In this document: positions 6,540 through 13,432 of the stretch, piece after piece
How the letters are laid out: each line of letters starts with the position of its first letter
Numbering within the stretch: the first letter of the stretch is position 1
Assembly (NCBI GenBank): GCA_035369865.1
Contig: DAOOVG010000037.1
Location: 1-20,001 of the forward strand
Direction of reading: 5' to 3'
DNA: 20,001 nt
Origin: MVYY01 sp035369865
GTDB taxonomy: Bacteria; Bacteroidota; Bacteroidia; Bacteroidales; Paludibacteraceae
Position numbers and translations under genes: made by a program
Notes under the pieces: model-generated
Seen by the model: only the letters and a program-made list of their open reading frames with translations
Told to the model about the DNA's origin: nothing
Databases searched by the model: none

Positions 6540-7649
6540 ATGCAAAAAACAGCCATAGTTTGCGTAACTAATGATTTAACTACCGATCAACGTGTTCATA
6601 AAACGTGCTTAACTTTACAAAAATGTGATTATCAAACCATTGAAGTAGGACGATTGTTGCCTGAAAGTTTACCAATCGATAGACCTTATTCTGTTCGTAG
6701 ATTTAAACTCTGGTTCCGTAAAGGTCCTCAATTTTATGCGGAATATAACATTCGCTTGTTTTTTTATTTACTCTTTTCAAAAGTTGATCTAATTTTTGCC
6801 AACGATTTGGATACCCTACCAGCAGCATTTTTGGCAGCAAAAATTCGCAAAAAAAGATTAATTTACGATACGCATGAATATTTTACCGAAACCCCTGAAT
6901 TAGTAAACCGACCTCGCACACAAAAAATCTGGGAAAAAATTGAAAATTTCATTTTTCCTAAATTAACTGATATAATTACCGTCAATCAATCAATTGCAAA
7001 TCTTTATGAAGCAAAATATCATAAAAAAATTTATGTTTGCAGAAATATCCCCCTTGACTTCACTCCTACTCGATTAAAAACACGTGAAGAATTGGGATTG
7101 CCTTTAGACAAACATATTCTTATTTTGCAAGGAACAGGAATTAATGTGCAACGTGGTGCAGAAGAAGCTGTTTTAGCTATGCAATATCTTGAAAATTGTA
7201 TATTGTTAATTATTGGAAGTGGAGATGTCATTCCTGAACTTCAAAAAATGATTGATCAATATCAATTTCAGGAAAAAATAATCATAAAACCAAAAATGCC
7301 TTTTCAAGAACTCAGACAATATACCATGAACAGCGATTTAGGTCTTGCTGTTGATAAAGATACCAATCTTAATTATCATTATTCGCTTCCCAATAAACTT
7401 TTTGATTATATCCATGCTGGAATTCCAATTTTATCATCAGGTTTACCAGAAATCAAGCAAATTATTGATCAATATGATATTGGTTGCTATATTCAAAATC
7501 ACAATCCAGAACATATGGCTGAAGTAATTCAAAATATTTTTAGCGATCCACAACGTTATGCAATTGTAAAACAAAATACTGCCAAAGCAAAAGTAGAGTT
7601 AAATTGGGAAGAGGAAGAAAAAATATTGATGGAAATTATCAATAAATAA
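6540..7649 (+). CDS. GT4-like glycosyltransferase (GT-B fold)
   Basis: The 369-residue protein looks like a retaining GT-B glycosyltransferase. The N-terminal Rossmann half begins TAIVCVTNDLTTDQRVHKTC and includes LIFANDLDTLPAA and LIYDTHEYFTETPEL (about residues 113-127). The C-terminal half has LILQGTGINVQRGAEEAV and the donor-binding loop YSLPNKLFDYIHAGIPILSS, where the usual EX7E element is partly replaced (Asp in NKLFDY, Glu in LPEIKQ). There are no membrane segments, so it acts in the cytoplasm, probably on lipid-linked or surface glycan precursors. It overlaps functionally with the deacetylase-like gene one base upstream. The sugar donor and acceptor cannot be identified from sequence. 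Confidence 0.85.
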   Translation: MQKTAIVCVTNDLTTDQRVHKTCLTLQKCDYQTIEVGRLLPESLPIDRPYSVRRFKLWFRKGPQFYAEYNIRLFFYLLFSKVDLIFANDLDTLPAAFLAAKIRKKRLIYDTHEYFTETPELVNRPRTQKIWEKIENFIFPKLTDIITVNQSIANLYEAKYHKKIYVCRNIPLDFTPTRLKTREELGLPLDKHILILQGTGINVQRGAEEAVLAMQYLENCILLIIGSGDVIPELQKMIDQYQFQEKIIIKPKMPFQELRQYTMNSDLGLAVDKDTNLNYHYSLPNKLFDYIHAGIPILSSGLPEIKQIIDQYDIGCYIQNHNPEHMAEVIQNIFSDPQRYAIVKQNTAKAKVELNWEEEEKILMEIINK

Positions 7650-7687
7650 ATTTTTTTCAATAGGATAACATCGAAAAAATATAAAGC

Positions 7688-7701
7688 CATTTATATAAAT
7701 G
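7688..7701. repeat. 14-base AT-rich perfect palindrome upstream of the nitrilase gene
   Basis: CATTTATATAAATG is its own reverse complement and lies 53 bases before the ATG at 7755. It could be an operator, but a palindrome of this composition can also arise by chance in such AT-rich DNA. No TAnnTTTG box was found in this 105-base gap. Confidence 0.3.
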
Positions 7702-7754
7702 AATTTTTACTTATTATTTATTTTTATTAAACACACTTTTTTTGACATACAATA

Positions 7755-8696
7755 ATGGAAAAATTAAAAATTTCAACAGCACAGTTTGAAAACCGAAGTG
7801 GAGACAAAAATTATAATTTATCGGTTATCGAAAATCTTACAAAAAAAGCATCAGAAGAAAATTCGAAAGTCATTGCTTTTCATGAATGCTCTGTAACTGG
7901 TTATACCTTTGCAAGAAAACTTTCAAAAAAACAATTGTTGGAATTGTCTGAATTTATTCCGAATGGTAAAAGCACCGAAAGATTAATCCAAATTGCATCA
8001 AAATACGATATGACAATATTGGCTGGTTTATTTGAAAAAGACAATAAAGACAATATTTATAACACTTATGTATGTGTAAACAAAAACGGGCTTGTTGCAA
8101 AACATCGTAAACTGCATCCATTTATTAATCAAAACCTTGTACCAGGAAACGAATATTGTGTGTTTGACCTCTATAGTTGGAAATGTGGTATTTTAATTTG
8201 TTACGATAACAATATTATTGAAAATGTTCGAGCTACTAAACTTTTAGGAGCTGATATAATTTTTATGCCTCATGTAACCATGTGTACTCCTTCAACACGA
8301 CCTGGAGCAGGATTTGTAGATCCAATACTTTGGGAAAATCGAGAAAATGATCCTACCTCCTTACGATTAGAATTTGACGGCATGAAAGGTCGCCAATGGT
8401 TAATGAAATGGTTACCAGCAAGAGCGTATGACAACGCTATTTATGTGGTTTTTTCAAATCCTATTGGTATGGATGATGACCAATTAAAAAACGGTTGCTC
8501 AATGATTATCGATCCATTTGGTGATATAGTTGCAGAATGTCGTGCTCTTGGCAATGATTTAGTTTCTACTGTACTTATTCCTGAAAAACTTACAATGGCA
8601 GGAGGGCAACGTTATATTCAAGCTCGAAGGCCTGAATTATATAGTCATATTCTTGGGAAAAGCCACGAACCTAAACAAAAGGTAAGTTGGATTTAG
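7755..8696 (+). CDS. Nitrilase-superfamily carbon-nitrogen hydrolase
   Basis: The 313-residue protein is a cytoplasmic amidohydrolase of the nitrilase superfamily with the full catalytic triad: Glu44 in FHECSVTGY, Lys119 in KHRKLHPF and Cys149 in ILICYDNNIIENVRA. The sequence following the nucleophile, with MPHVTMC, GRQWLMKWLPARAYDNAIYV and a C-terminal CSMIIDPFGDIVAEC, belongs to a subgroup different from the N-carbamoylputrescine amidases (which have CYDQW-type loops). The enzymes split C-N bonds in amides, carbamoyl compounds or nitriles; I cannot name the substrate. It stands alone, 105 bases after the glycosyltransferase and convergent with namZ, so context gives no substrate hint. Confidence 0.88.
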   Translation: MEKLKISTAQFENRSGDKNYNLSVIENLTKKASEENSKVIAFHECSVTGYTFARKLSKKQLLELSEFIPNGKSTERLIQIASKYDMTILAGLFEKDNKDNIYNTYVCVNKNGLVAKHRKLHPFINQNLVPGNEYCVFDLYSWKCGILICYDNNIIENVRATKLLGADIIFMPHVTMCTPSTRPGAGFVDPILWENRENDPTSLRLEFDGMKGRQWLMKWLPARAYDNAIYVVFSNPIGMDDDQLKNGCSMIIDPFGDIVAECRALGNDLVSTVLIPEKLTMAGGQRYIQARRPELYSHILGKSHEPKQKVSWI

Positions 8697-8772
8697 TACG
8701 TAAATTATTTATTTGTACTTATTAGAATTAATCAATATTTCAATACACTTCTTAGTACAAAAAATGGTGTAT

Positions 8773-9936
8773 TTATTCTTCATAAAGAAGATAAGGTCTA
8801 CGAAGTTCTTTAAATTTTTGTACATCGTCATTCCATTTTTCTTTAATTTCTTGAGCCGATTTTCCAACAATAATTTCTTTTCTGATATAATCTACGCCGA
8901 CCAGTTTTTCAAAAAAAGGAGTAAAAAATGAATCTCCTATTTTCAGATTGTTATAAGCATCAATAATGTAGGAAAGATCAAAGCCATTTTTACGGATATA
9001 TTCCTCAGAAATGTTTCTTAAATCTATTCCATAACATTTTTGACCAAGATAAGGAGGATTTTTTGCTCCGGGGACACTTTGGGGAATAAAAAAGAAAGAC
9101 GAACCTTTGTAGTGAGGATGACCATAAACCTGGAAAGGAAAAGAAGTTCCTCGTCCTACACTCATAACCGTTCCTTCGAAAAGACAAATTGAAGGATACA
9201 AATAAACAGCTTGCATATTGGGCAAATTAGGAGATGGAGGAATAGGTAATTTATACAGTGTTTGATGTGTGTAATTTTTACATGGAATAACAACAACATT
9301 GCAGGTACGATTATTTGGTAACCATTTTTCACCATTAATCATAAGTGCCAATTCTCCAAGTGTCATTCCATGAACAATGGGAATGGGCAACCAACCTACT
9401 CCTGACTTGTATTTCATATCTAAGATAGGACCATCAACATAAAATCCGTTTGGATTAGGGCGATCCAAAATAATCATTTTTTTCCCAAATTCAGCACAAG
9501 CATCCATCATACGCGACATCGTAATATAATAAGTATAAAAACGTGTACCTACATCTTGAAGATCAAATACTAATACATCAAAACTATTTAACTTATCTAC
9601 TGAAGGTTTGTTACTTTTGCTTTCATATAACGACCAAATGGGGATACCTGTTTTTTCATCCACTGAGTTGGCAACATGTTCTCCTGCATCAGCTATTCCT
9701 CGAAAGCCATGTTCTGGAGAAAAAATACCAACGACATTAAAAGTATTTCGTAAAAGTAAGTCTACAAGATGTTCATTGCCAACAATACCCGTCTGATTTG
9801 ATAATACGGCTACTCGTTTACCTTCCAGCAATGGAAAATACAAGTCGGTTTGTTCTGCTCCTACTTTTACTTCCATATTTTGAGAAAATGAAGTCGAACA
9901 AACAATTGATAGAAAAATTATTGTAATTTTTTTCAT
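8773..9936 (-). CDS. namZ: NamZ-type exo-beta-N-acetylmuramidase (DUF1343, GH171)
   Basis: The 387-residue protein has a signal peptide (residues 1-19, MKKITIIFL to SFSQ) and then one DUF1343 domain filling the rest. Visible family motifs are VLSNQTG (about 44-50), FSPEHGFRG (72-80), FDLQDVGTRFYTY (124-136), ILDRPNP and EGTVMSVGRGTSFPFQVYG. The DUF1343 family is known as NamZ/YbbC, an exo-acting enzyme that releases N-acetylmuramic acid from the non-reducing end of peptidoglycan fragments. Export to the periplasm fits cell-wall turnover. No muramic-acid transporter or kinase is next to it here. A fabG terminator ends just upstream (9954-9983), and no clear promoter fits the remaining short gap, so some transcription may come from read-through. 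Confidence 0.88.
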   Translation of the reverse strand: MKKITIIFLSIVCSTSFSQNMEVKVGAEQTDLYFPLLEGKRVAVLSNQTGIVGNEHLVDLLLRNTFNVVGIFSPEHGFRGIADAGEHVANSVDEKTGIPIWSLYESKSNKPSVDKLNSFDVLVFDLQDVGTRFYTYYITMSRMMDACAEFGKKMIILDRPNPNGFYVDGPILDMKYKSGVGWLPIPIVHGMTLGELALMINGEKWLPNNRTCNVVVIPCKNYTHQTLYKLPIPPSPNLPNMQAVYLYPSICLFEGTVMSVGRGTSFPFQVYGHPHYKGSSFFFIPQSVPGAKNPPYLGQKCYGIDLRNISEEYIRKNGFDLSYIIDAYNNLKIGDSFFTPFFEKLVGVDYIRKEIIVGKSAQEIKEKWNDDVQKFKELRRPYLLYEE

Positions 9937-9953
9937 TTTTTTGAAAGTACACT

Positions 9954-9983
9954 AAAAAGAGACGGTATAACCCCCGTCTCTTT
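9954..9983 (-). terminator. Rho-independent terminator of fabG
   Basis: AAAGAGACGG (9956-9965) pairs perfectly with CCGTCTCTTT (9974-9983) around an 8-base loop. Read on the - strand, the hairpin is followed by a T run (complement of the A run at 9954-9958). It lies 33 bases after the fabG stop. Confidence 0.75.
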
Positions 9984-10016
9984 AATTATTTTTACGCATG
10001 AAATTATCAAATAAAA

Positions 10017-10763
10017 TTAAGTATTCATTCCACCGCATACATGAATCACTTGTCCATTTACATAACTTGATAAGTCAGAAGCTAAGAAAAGTGTAACTTT
10101 CGCCACTTCTTCAGGTGTTCCGCCTCTACGTAAAGGTATGTTTTCAACCCATTTTGCTCTTTGTTCGTCACTTAAAGCATGGGTCATTTCAGTTTCAATA
10201 AAACCTGGAGCTACTGCATTTGCTCGAATGCCACGAGAACCAAGCTCTTTCGCTACTGATTTAGTAAGTCCAATCAAACCTGCTTTTGAAGCTGCATAAT
10301 TAGCTTGGCCTGCATTCCCTGAAACGCCTACCACCGAGCTCATATTGATGATACTTCCAGATTTTTGTTTCATCATAATGGGAGCACAAGCATGAATAAA
10401 ATTAAAAGCTGATTTCAGATTTACATTGATAACGGCATCCCATTGAGCTTCACTCATTCTGATAATTAAACCATCTTTGGTAATTCCAGCATTATTCACC
10501 AATATATCAATATGCCCAAATTCTTTGAGAATTTCTTCCACTACTGCATGAGTTTCCTCAAAATTTGCAGCATTGGAGGCATAAGCTTTTACTTTTACTC
10601 CAAAAGATGCTATCTCTTTTTGAGTATTCAAAGCGTTTTCGTCAATGATTAAATCAGTAAAAGCGATATCTGCGCCTTCACTTGCAAGTTTAAGGGCAAT
10701 TGCCTTTCCTATTCCACGTGCGGCACCTGTGATAATCGCTACTTTTCCTTCTAATAATTTCAT
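10017..10763 (-). CDS. fabG: 3-oxoacyl-[acyl-carrier-protein] reductase FabG
   Basis: The 248-residue short-chain dehydrogenase/reductase is of normal FabG length. It has the NADP-binding TGAARGIG at 12-19, NNAG at 90-93, and the catalytic Ser143, Tyr156 and Lys160 (NMSSVVG and YAASKAG). Later come VAPGFIETEMT and a C-terminal SYVNGQVIHVCGGMNT typical of FabG. It reduces 3-oxoacyl-ACP to 3-hydroxyacyl-ACP in type II fatty-acid synthesis. It appears to be a single-gene transcript: a promoter candidate lies upstream at 10803-10830 and a clear terminator lies downstream. Other acyl-chain SDR reductases share these motifs, but the overall sequence is very FabG-like. Confidence 0.92.
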   Translation of the reverse strand: MKLLEGKVAIITGAARGIGKAIALKLASEGADIAFTDLIIDENALNTQKEIASFGVKVKAYASNAANFEETHAVVEEILKEFGHIDILVNNAGITKDGLIIRMSEAQWDAVINVNLKSAFNFIHACAPIMMKQKSGSIINMSSVVGVSGNAGQANYAASKAGLIGLTKSVAKELGSRGIRANAVAPGFIETEMTHALSDEQRAKWVENIPLRRGGTPEEVAKVTLFLASDLSSYVNGQVIHVCGGMNT

Positions 10764-10802
10764 AAGTTAATTTGTTAATGAATTAATTTTAAAATTTCAG
10801 CA

Positions 10803-10830
10803 CAAAAGTAAGATTTTATCGATAAACCAA
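10803..10830 (-). promoter_or_regulatory. Candidate promoter for fabG
   Basis: On the - strand, TACTTTTG (10810 down to 10803) matches TAnnTTTG. A TTG (10830 down to 10828) lies 17 bases upstream, slightly shorter than the usual spacing. The predicted leader to the ATG at 10763 is about 35 bases. Confidence 0.5.
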
Positions 10831-10921
10831 AAAAGTTTTTAATTTATAAACTTCCAAAAATTATCATAATTCATTTTAAATCAATAAAATAAACAATTAA
10901 GAAATATGGAAAAATAAATTT

Positions 10922-11449
10922 TTATTTCTCATTTTTCAAGAGTTCTTTTAAAGTATGTTGATAAGTTTCATAAGTTTGATCATCAAAACAAACAATTTTT
11001 ACTTTTTCAATTGATAGATCATTTTTTAAAAATTGATATATTTCATTCAGGGCTATTTTACTGGCTAATTCTACAGGAAATCTGTAAGCACCCGTACTAA
11101 TAGAGGGAAATGCAATTGTTTTGATGCTATATTGTTTTGCTAACTTTAAACTATTTCTGTAACAATTTGCCAATAATTCTTTTTCATTGTGATTTCCGCC
11201 ATTCCAAACTTGACCAACAGTATGAATCACATATTTAGCTGGCAAGCGATAACCTTTTGTAATTTTCGCTTCACCCGTTTCACAACCATTCATTTTTTTG
11301 CATTCTTCAAGCAACTCTGGACCGGCTGCTCTATGAATAGCTCCATCTACACCTCCTCCACCTAAAAGACTTCGATTGGCTGCATTGACAATTGCATCAA
11401 CTTCTTCTTTTGTAATATCGCCTTTTACAATTTTTATTCTATTTTTCAT
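10922..11449 (-). CDS. Macrodomain protein, O-acetyl-ADP-ribose deacetylase-like (YmdB type)
   Basis: This 175-residue protein is a single MacroD-type macrodomain. It begins IKIVKGDITKEEVDAIVNAAN, with Asn25 in NAAN, followed by GGGGVDGAIHRAAG holding Asp35. These positions match the catalytic Asn25 and Asp35 of Escherichia coli YmdB. The second phosphate-binding loop is PSISTGAYRFP (about 115-125). Such proteins hydrolyse O-acetyl-ADP-ribose and can remove ADP-ribose from acidic residues. It is 53 bases downstream of comF on the same strand without a clear promoter, so it may be co-transcribed with it. No ADP-ribosyltransferase or sirtuin is adjacent, which argues against a toxin-antitoxin arrangement. 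Confidence 0.9.
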   Translation of the reverse strand: MKNRIKIVKGDITKEEVDAIVNAANRSLLGGGGVDGAIHRAAGPELLEECKKMNGCETGEAKITKGYRLPAKYVIHTVGQVWNGGNHNEKELLANCYRNSLKLAKQYSIKTIAFPSISTGAYRFPVELASKIALNEIYQFLKNDLSIEKVKIVCFDDQTYETYQHTLKELLKNEK

Positions 11450-11502
11450 TTTTATTACATCGATTTTTAATTTGTGAATAATTTTTCAAAATATTGGTAA
11501 AC

Positions 11503-12195
11503 TCAAGCTACTGCTAATGTAAAAACGCTGATTTGGACATTTTCGGTTGTCAAAAGTGCATGAATACATGCTTCAAGAGTTGAGCCTGTTGTTAAAACAT
11601 CATCAATCAATAAAATATGGCTATTGGAAAAAGAATTTTTATCTTTCACAGAAAAAATGCCTTCTGTGTTTTCATAACGTTCGTAAACTGATTTTTTGGT
11701 TTGAGTGGTACTTTCTTTAATGCGTACTAAATTATCAATGATTTGTGGTTTTTGAAGGATAGCCGATAATCCTTTACCAATCCATTCACTCTGATTATAA
11801 CCACGTTGATTGTATTTTTTAGGATGAAGTGGTACTGGCACAATCATATCGACAGCAGAAAAATAATCAGTTAAAATCAAATCTGCAGCAGCATATTTTC
11901 CTAAAATTTCACCTAATTCTTTGTTGCCGTGATATTTCAACTGATGCAATAATTTTTGAAAAGGACTTCCTTTTTGAAAAAAGAAAAAAGAAGTAGCTTG
12001 AACAACAGGGACTTTGCCCCAAAAACGTTTTTCTATAGGATTATTTTTTATGAGATGATAATTCGTTTTAGGAATCTGATACAAACATTTTGAACATAAT
12101 TGTTCCTCATTTTTTATTAAACTTTCCCCACAAATAAGACATAAGTTGGGGTATAAAAGGTTAATAAAATCAGTAAGAAAATTATATTTTAACAT
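11503..12195 (-). CDS. ComF-family phosphoribosyltransferase-like protein
   Basis: The 230-residue protein has the ComF architecture. It has an N-terminal zinc-ribbon with Cys19-x2-Cys22 and Cys34-x2-Cys37, a middle segment with LLHQLKYHGNKELGEILG and PVPLHPKKYNQRGYNQSEWI, and a C-terminal PRPP-binding loop, HILLIDDVLTTGSTLEAC. ComF proteins take part in uptake of single-stranded DNA during natural transformation in competent bacteria; in Bacteroidota the role is inferred, not shown. It starts 22 bases after the DgkA-like gene and is probably transcribed with it. Confidence 0.9.
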   Translation of the reverse strand: MLKYNFLTDFINLLYPNLCLICGESLIKNEEQLCSKCLYQIPKTNYHLIKNNPIEKRFWGKVPVVQATSFFFFQKGSPFQKLLHQLKYHGNKELGEILGKYAAADLILTDYFSAVDMIVPVPLHPKKYNQRGYNQSEWIGKGLSAILQKPQIIDNLVRIKESTTQTKKSVYERYENTEGIFSVKDKNSFSNSHILLIDDVLTTGSTLEACIHALLTTENVQISVFTLAVA

Positions 12196-12217
12196 TTTAC
12201 ATTGTTTTTAAAAAGTT

Positions 12218-12583
12218 TCAAGAAATAGCATCAATAATTTTCGGTAAAAATATGATTAATCCAATAATAAAAGCAATGATTGCTGAAACCAAAACAGCTC
12301 CTGCTGCAATATCTTTGGCTTTTTTTGCTAACGGATGAAAATCGGGCGAAACCAAATTGACCAAATTTTCAAAAGAAGTATTAATCATCTCCAGACTGAT
12401 TACCAAACCGAAACATAATAAGCAACTTATCCATTCAAAAGCACTGATATGAAAAATTATTCCTAAAACAATAACTACAAAAGCAGTAAATAAATTAACT
12501 TTCATGTTCCTTCCACAGACAAACATTACTTTTATACCTTCACCTGCGTAGACAAAGCTTTTTAAAAATTCTTTTATTTTCAT
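12218..12583 (-). CDS. DgkA-family lipid kinase (diacylglycerol or undecaprenol kinase)
   Basis: From the ATG at 12583 the protein has 121 residues. A TTG 24 bases upstream is unlikely, because it overlaps the predicted promoter box. Three membrane helices are visible. The family signature is EMINTSFENLVNL (Glu65, Asn68, Glu72) followed by HPLAKKAKDIAAGAVL (Asp91). These residues form the metal/ATP and lipid site of small trimeric DgkA-type kinases, which phosphorylate diacylglycerol in proteobacteria and undecaprenol in many other bacteria. The latter would feed the carrier lipid for cell-wall and surface glycan synthesis, but the substrate cannot be decided here. ComF follows 22 bases downstream. 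Confidence 0.88.
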   Translation of the reverse strand: MKIKEFLKSFVYAGEGIKVMFVCGRNMKVNLFTAFVVIVLGIIFHISAFEWISCLLCFGLVISLEMINTSFENLVNLVSPDFHPLAKKAKDIAAGAVLVSAIIAFIIGLIIFLPKIIDAIS

Positions 12584-12604
12584 GACAATTTTTTTATCTA
12601 TGTA

Positions 12605-12612
12605 CAAAAATA
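12605..12612 (-). promoter_or_regulatory. Candidate -7 box for the dgkA-comF unit
   Basis: TATTTTTG on the - strand (12612 down to 12605) matches TAnnTTTG and lies about 21 bases before the ATG at 12583, directly after the upstream terminator. No good -33 TTG was found, because the expected position falls in the terminator hairpin. Confidence 0.4.
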
Positions 12613-12645
12613 AAAAAAATCCGATAAACTTGATTATTTACCGGA
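12612..12645 (-). terminator. Rho-independent terminator of efp
   Basis: Read on the - strand, TCCGGTAAA (from 12645) pairs with TTTATCGGA (to 12620) over nine positions, including one G-U pair in RNA, around an 8-base loop. It is followed immediately by a run of eight T (12619 down to 12612). It lies about 40 bases after the efp stop. Confidence 0.8.
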
Positions 12646-12686
12646 CAAATAGATTATTCAAAAAAATCGTGGAAAAATATTTTTAG

Positions 12687-13256
12687 CTATTCAGTTTTGA
12701 CTCTTTCTACATAAGAACCATCACGAGTATCAACTCTGATTGTATCCCCTGTATTGATAAAAAGAGGAACGCGAATATTGGCACCTGTCTCGAGAGTAGC
12801 TGGTTTAGTAGCATTGGTAGCGGTATCTCCTTTAAGCCCTGGCTCTGTGTAAGTTACAGCTAATGTTACTTGAATAGGTAAATCTACATATAAAATAGTT
12901 TCTGATTCGGCATGTACTACCACATCACATATCATTCCTTCTTTCAAAAAATCTACTCCATTGATCATTTCTTTACTTACAGAAACCTGATCATAAGTTT
13001 CGGTGTTCATAAAATAATAACCCATATCGTCCTGATAAAGATATTGATACTGACGTCGTTCTATACGTACTTCATCAATATGAGTCCCTACACTAAAAGT
13101 CTTTTCAAAGGTTCTGCCCGTCACTACATTTTTCATTTTAGTTCGAACGAAAGCAGGTCCCTTACCTGGCTTAACATGAAGGAATTCTGTGATAATATAA
13201 AATTGACCATCAAGATTAATACACATCCCATTTTTAATATCTGCAGTCGTAGCCAT
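12687..13256 (-). CDS. efp: Translation elongation factor P
   Basis: From the ATG at 13256 the protein is 189 residues and starts MATTADIKNGM, the normal EF-P beginning. A longer in-frame opening from 13319 has no family similarity and runs through the promoter. EF-P binds the ribosome next to the P site and rescues stalling at consecutive prolines. The KOW-like domain I carries the tip loop HVKPGKGPAFVRTKMKN with Lys32 in the position that is post-translationally modified in some bacteria. Domains II and III follow, ending INTGDTIRVDTRDGSYVERVKTE. No modification enzyme lies nearby. Promoter and terminator signals on both sides suggest a monocistronic transcript. Confidence 0.95.
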   Translation of the reverse strand: MATTADIKNGMCINLDGQFYIITEFLHVKPGKGPAFVRTKMKNVVTGRTFEKTFSVGTHIDEVRIERRQYQYLYQDDMGYYFMNTETYDQVSVSKEMINGVDFLKEGMICDVVVHAESETILYVDLPIQVTLAVTYTEPGLKGDTATNATKPATLETGANIRVPLFINTGDTIRVDTRDGSYVERVKTE

Positions 13257-13308
13257 ATAATTTCTTTTAAATTTTAAATTTAAAAATACAAGTAATTTTT
13301 TATTATTA

Positions 13309-13338
13309 CAAAAATACAATTTTTATTTATATCTTCAA
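13309..13338 (-). promoter_or_regulatory. Candidate promoter for efp
   Basis: On the - strand, TATTTTTG (13316 down to 13309) is a full TAnnTTTG match. A TTTTG ending at 13336 lies 19 bases upstream, the expected spacing. It sits just downstream of the nifJ terminator and gives a leader of about 45 bases to the ATG at 13256. Confidence 0.6.
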
Positions 13339-13363
13339 AATAATTTGATTATCAGTATTTTAT

Positions 13364-13401
13364 ATTTAAAAAGGCTGTTCAAATAAACAGCCTTTTTAAA
13401 T
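13364..13401 (-). terminator. Rho-independent terminator of nifJ
   Basis: TTTAAAAAGGCTGTT (13365-13379) pairs perfectly with AACAGCCTTTTTAAA (13386-13400) around the 6-base loop CAAATA, with one further A-T pair outside. On the - strand the 3' arm ends in a T run. It lies 32 bases after the nifJ stop. Confidence 0.82.
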
Positions 13402-13432
13402 TAAAACAAACAAAACATTTATGATTTATTTA

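Noticed and set aside
8712..8761. TTTGTACT and AGTACAAA inverted repeat between the convergent nitrilase and namZ genes
   Set aside because: The arms are only 8 bases with a 34-base loop and no T run, too weak for a terminator call.
10764..10921. Possible small gene or RNA in the 158-base gap between the macrodomain gene and fabG
   Set aside because: Only a promoter candidate is visible. The rest is AT-rich without a stable hairpin or ORF.
10922..11449. Macrodomain gene as part of an ADP-ribosylation toxin-antitoxin or defence system
   Set aside because: The neighbours are comF, a lipid kinase and fabG. There is no ADP-ribosyltransferase, sirtuin or nuclease partner, and it has the standard catalytic residues of a housekeeping YmdB-like enzyme.
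13256..13319. A longer EF-P start with 21 extra residues
   Set aside because: The extra residues have no similarity to EF-P and the reading frame runs through the promoter boxes. The ATG at 13256 gives the standard N-terminus.
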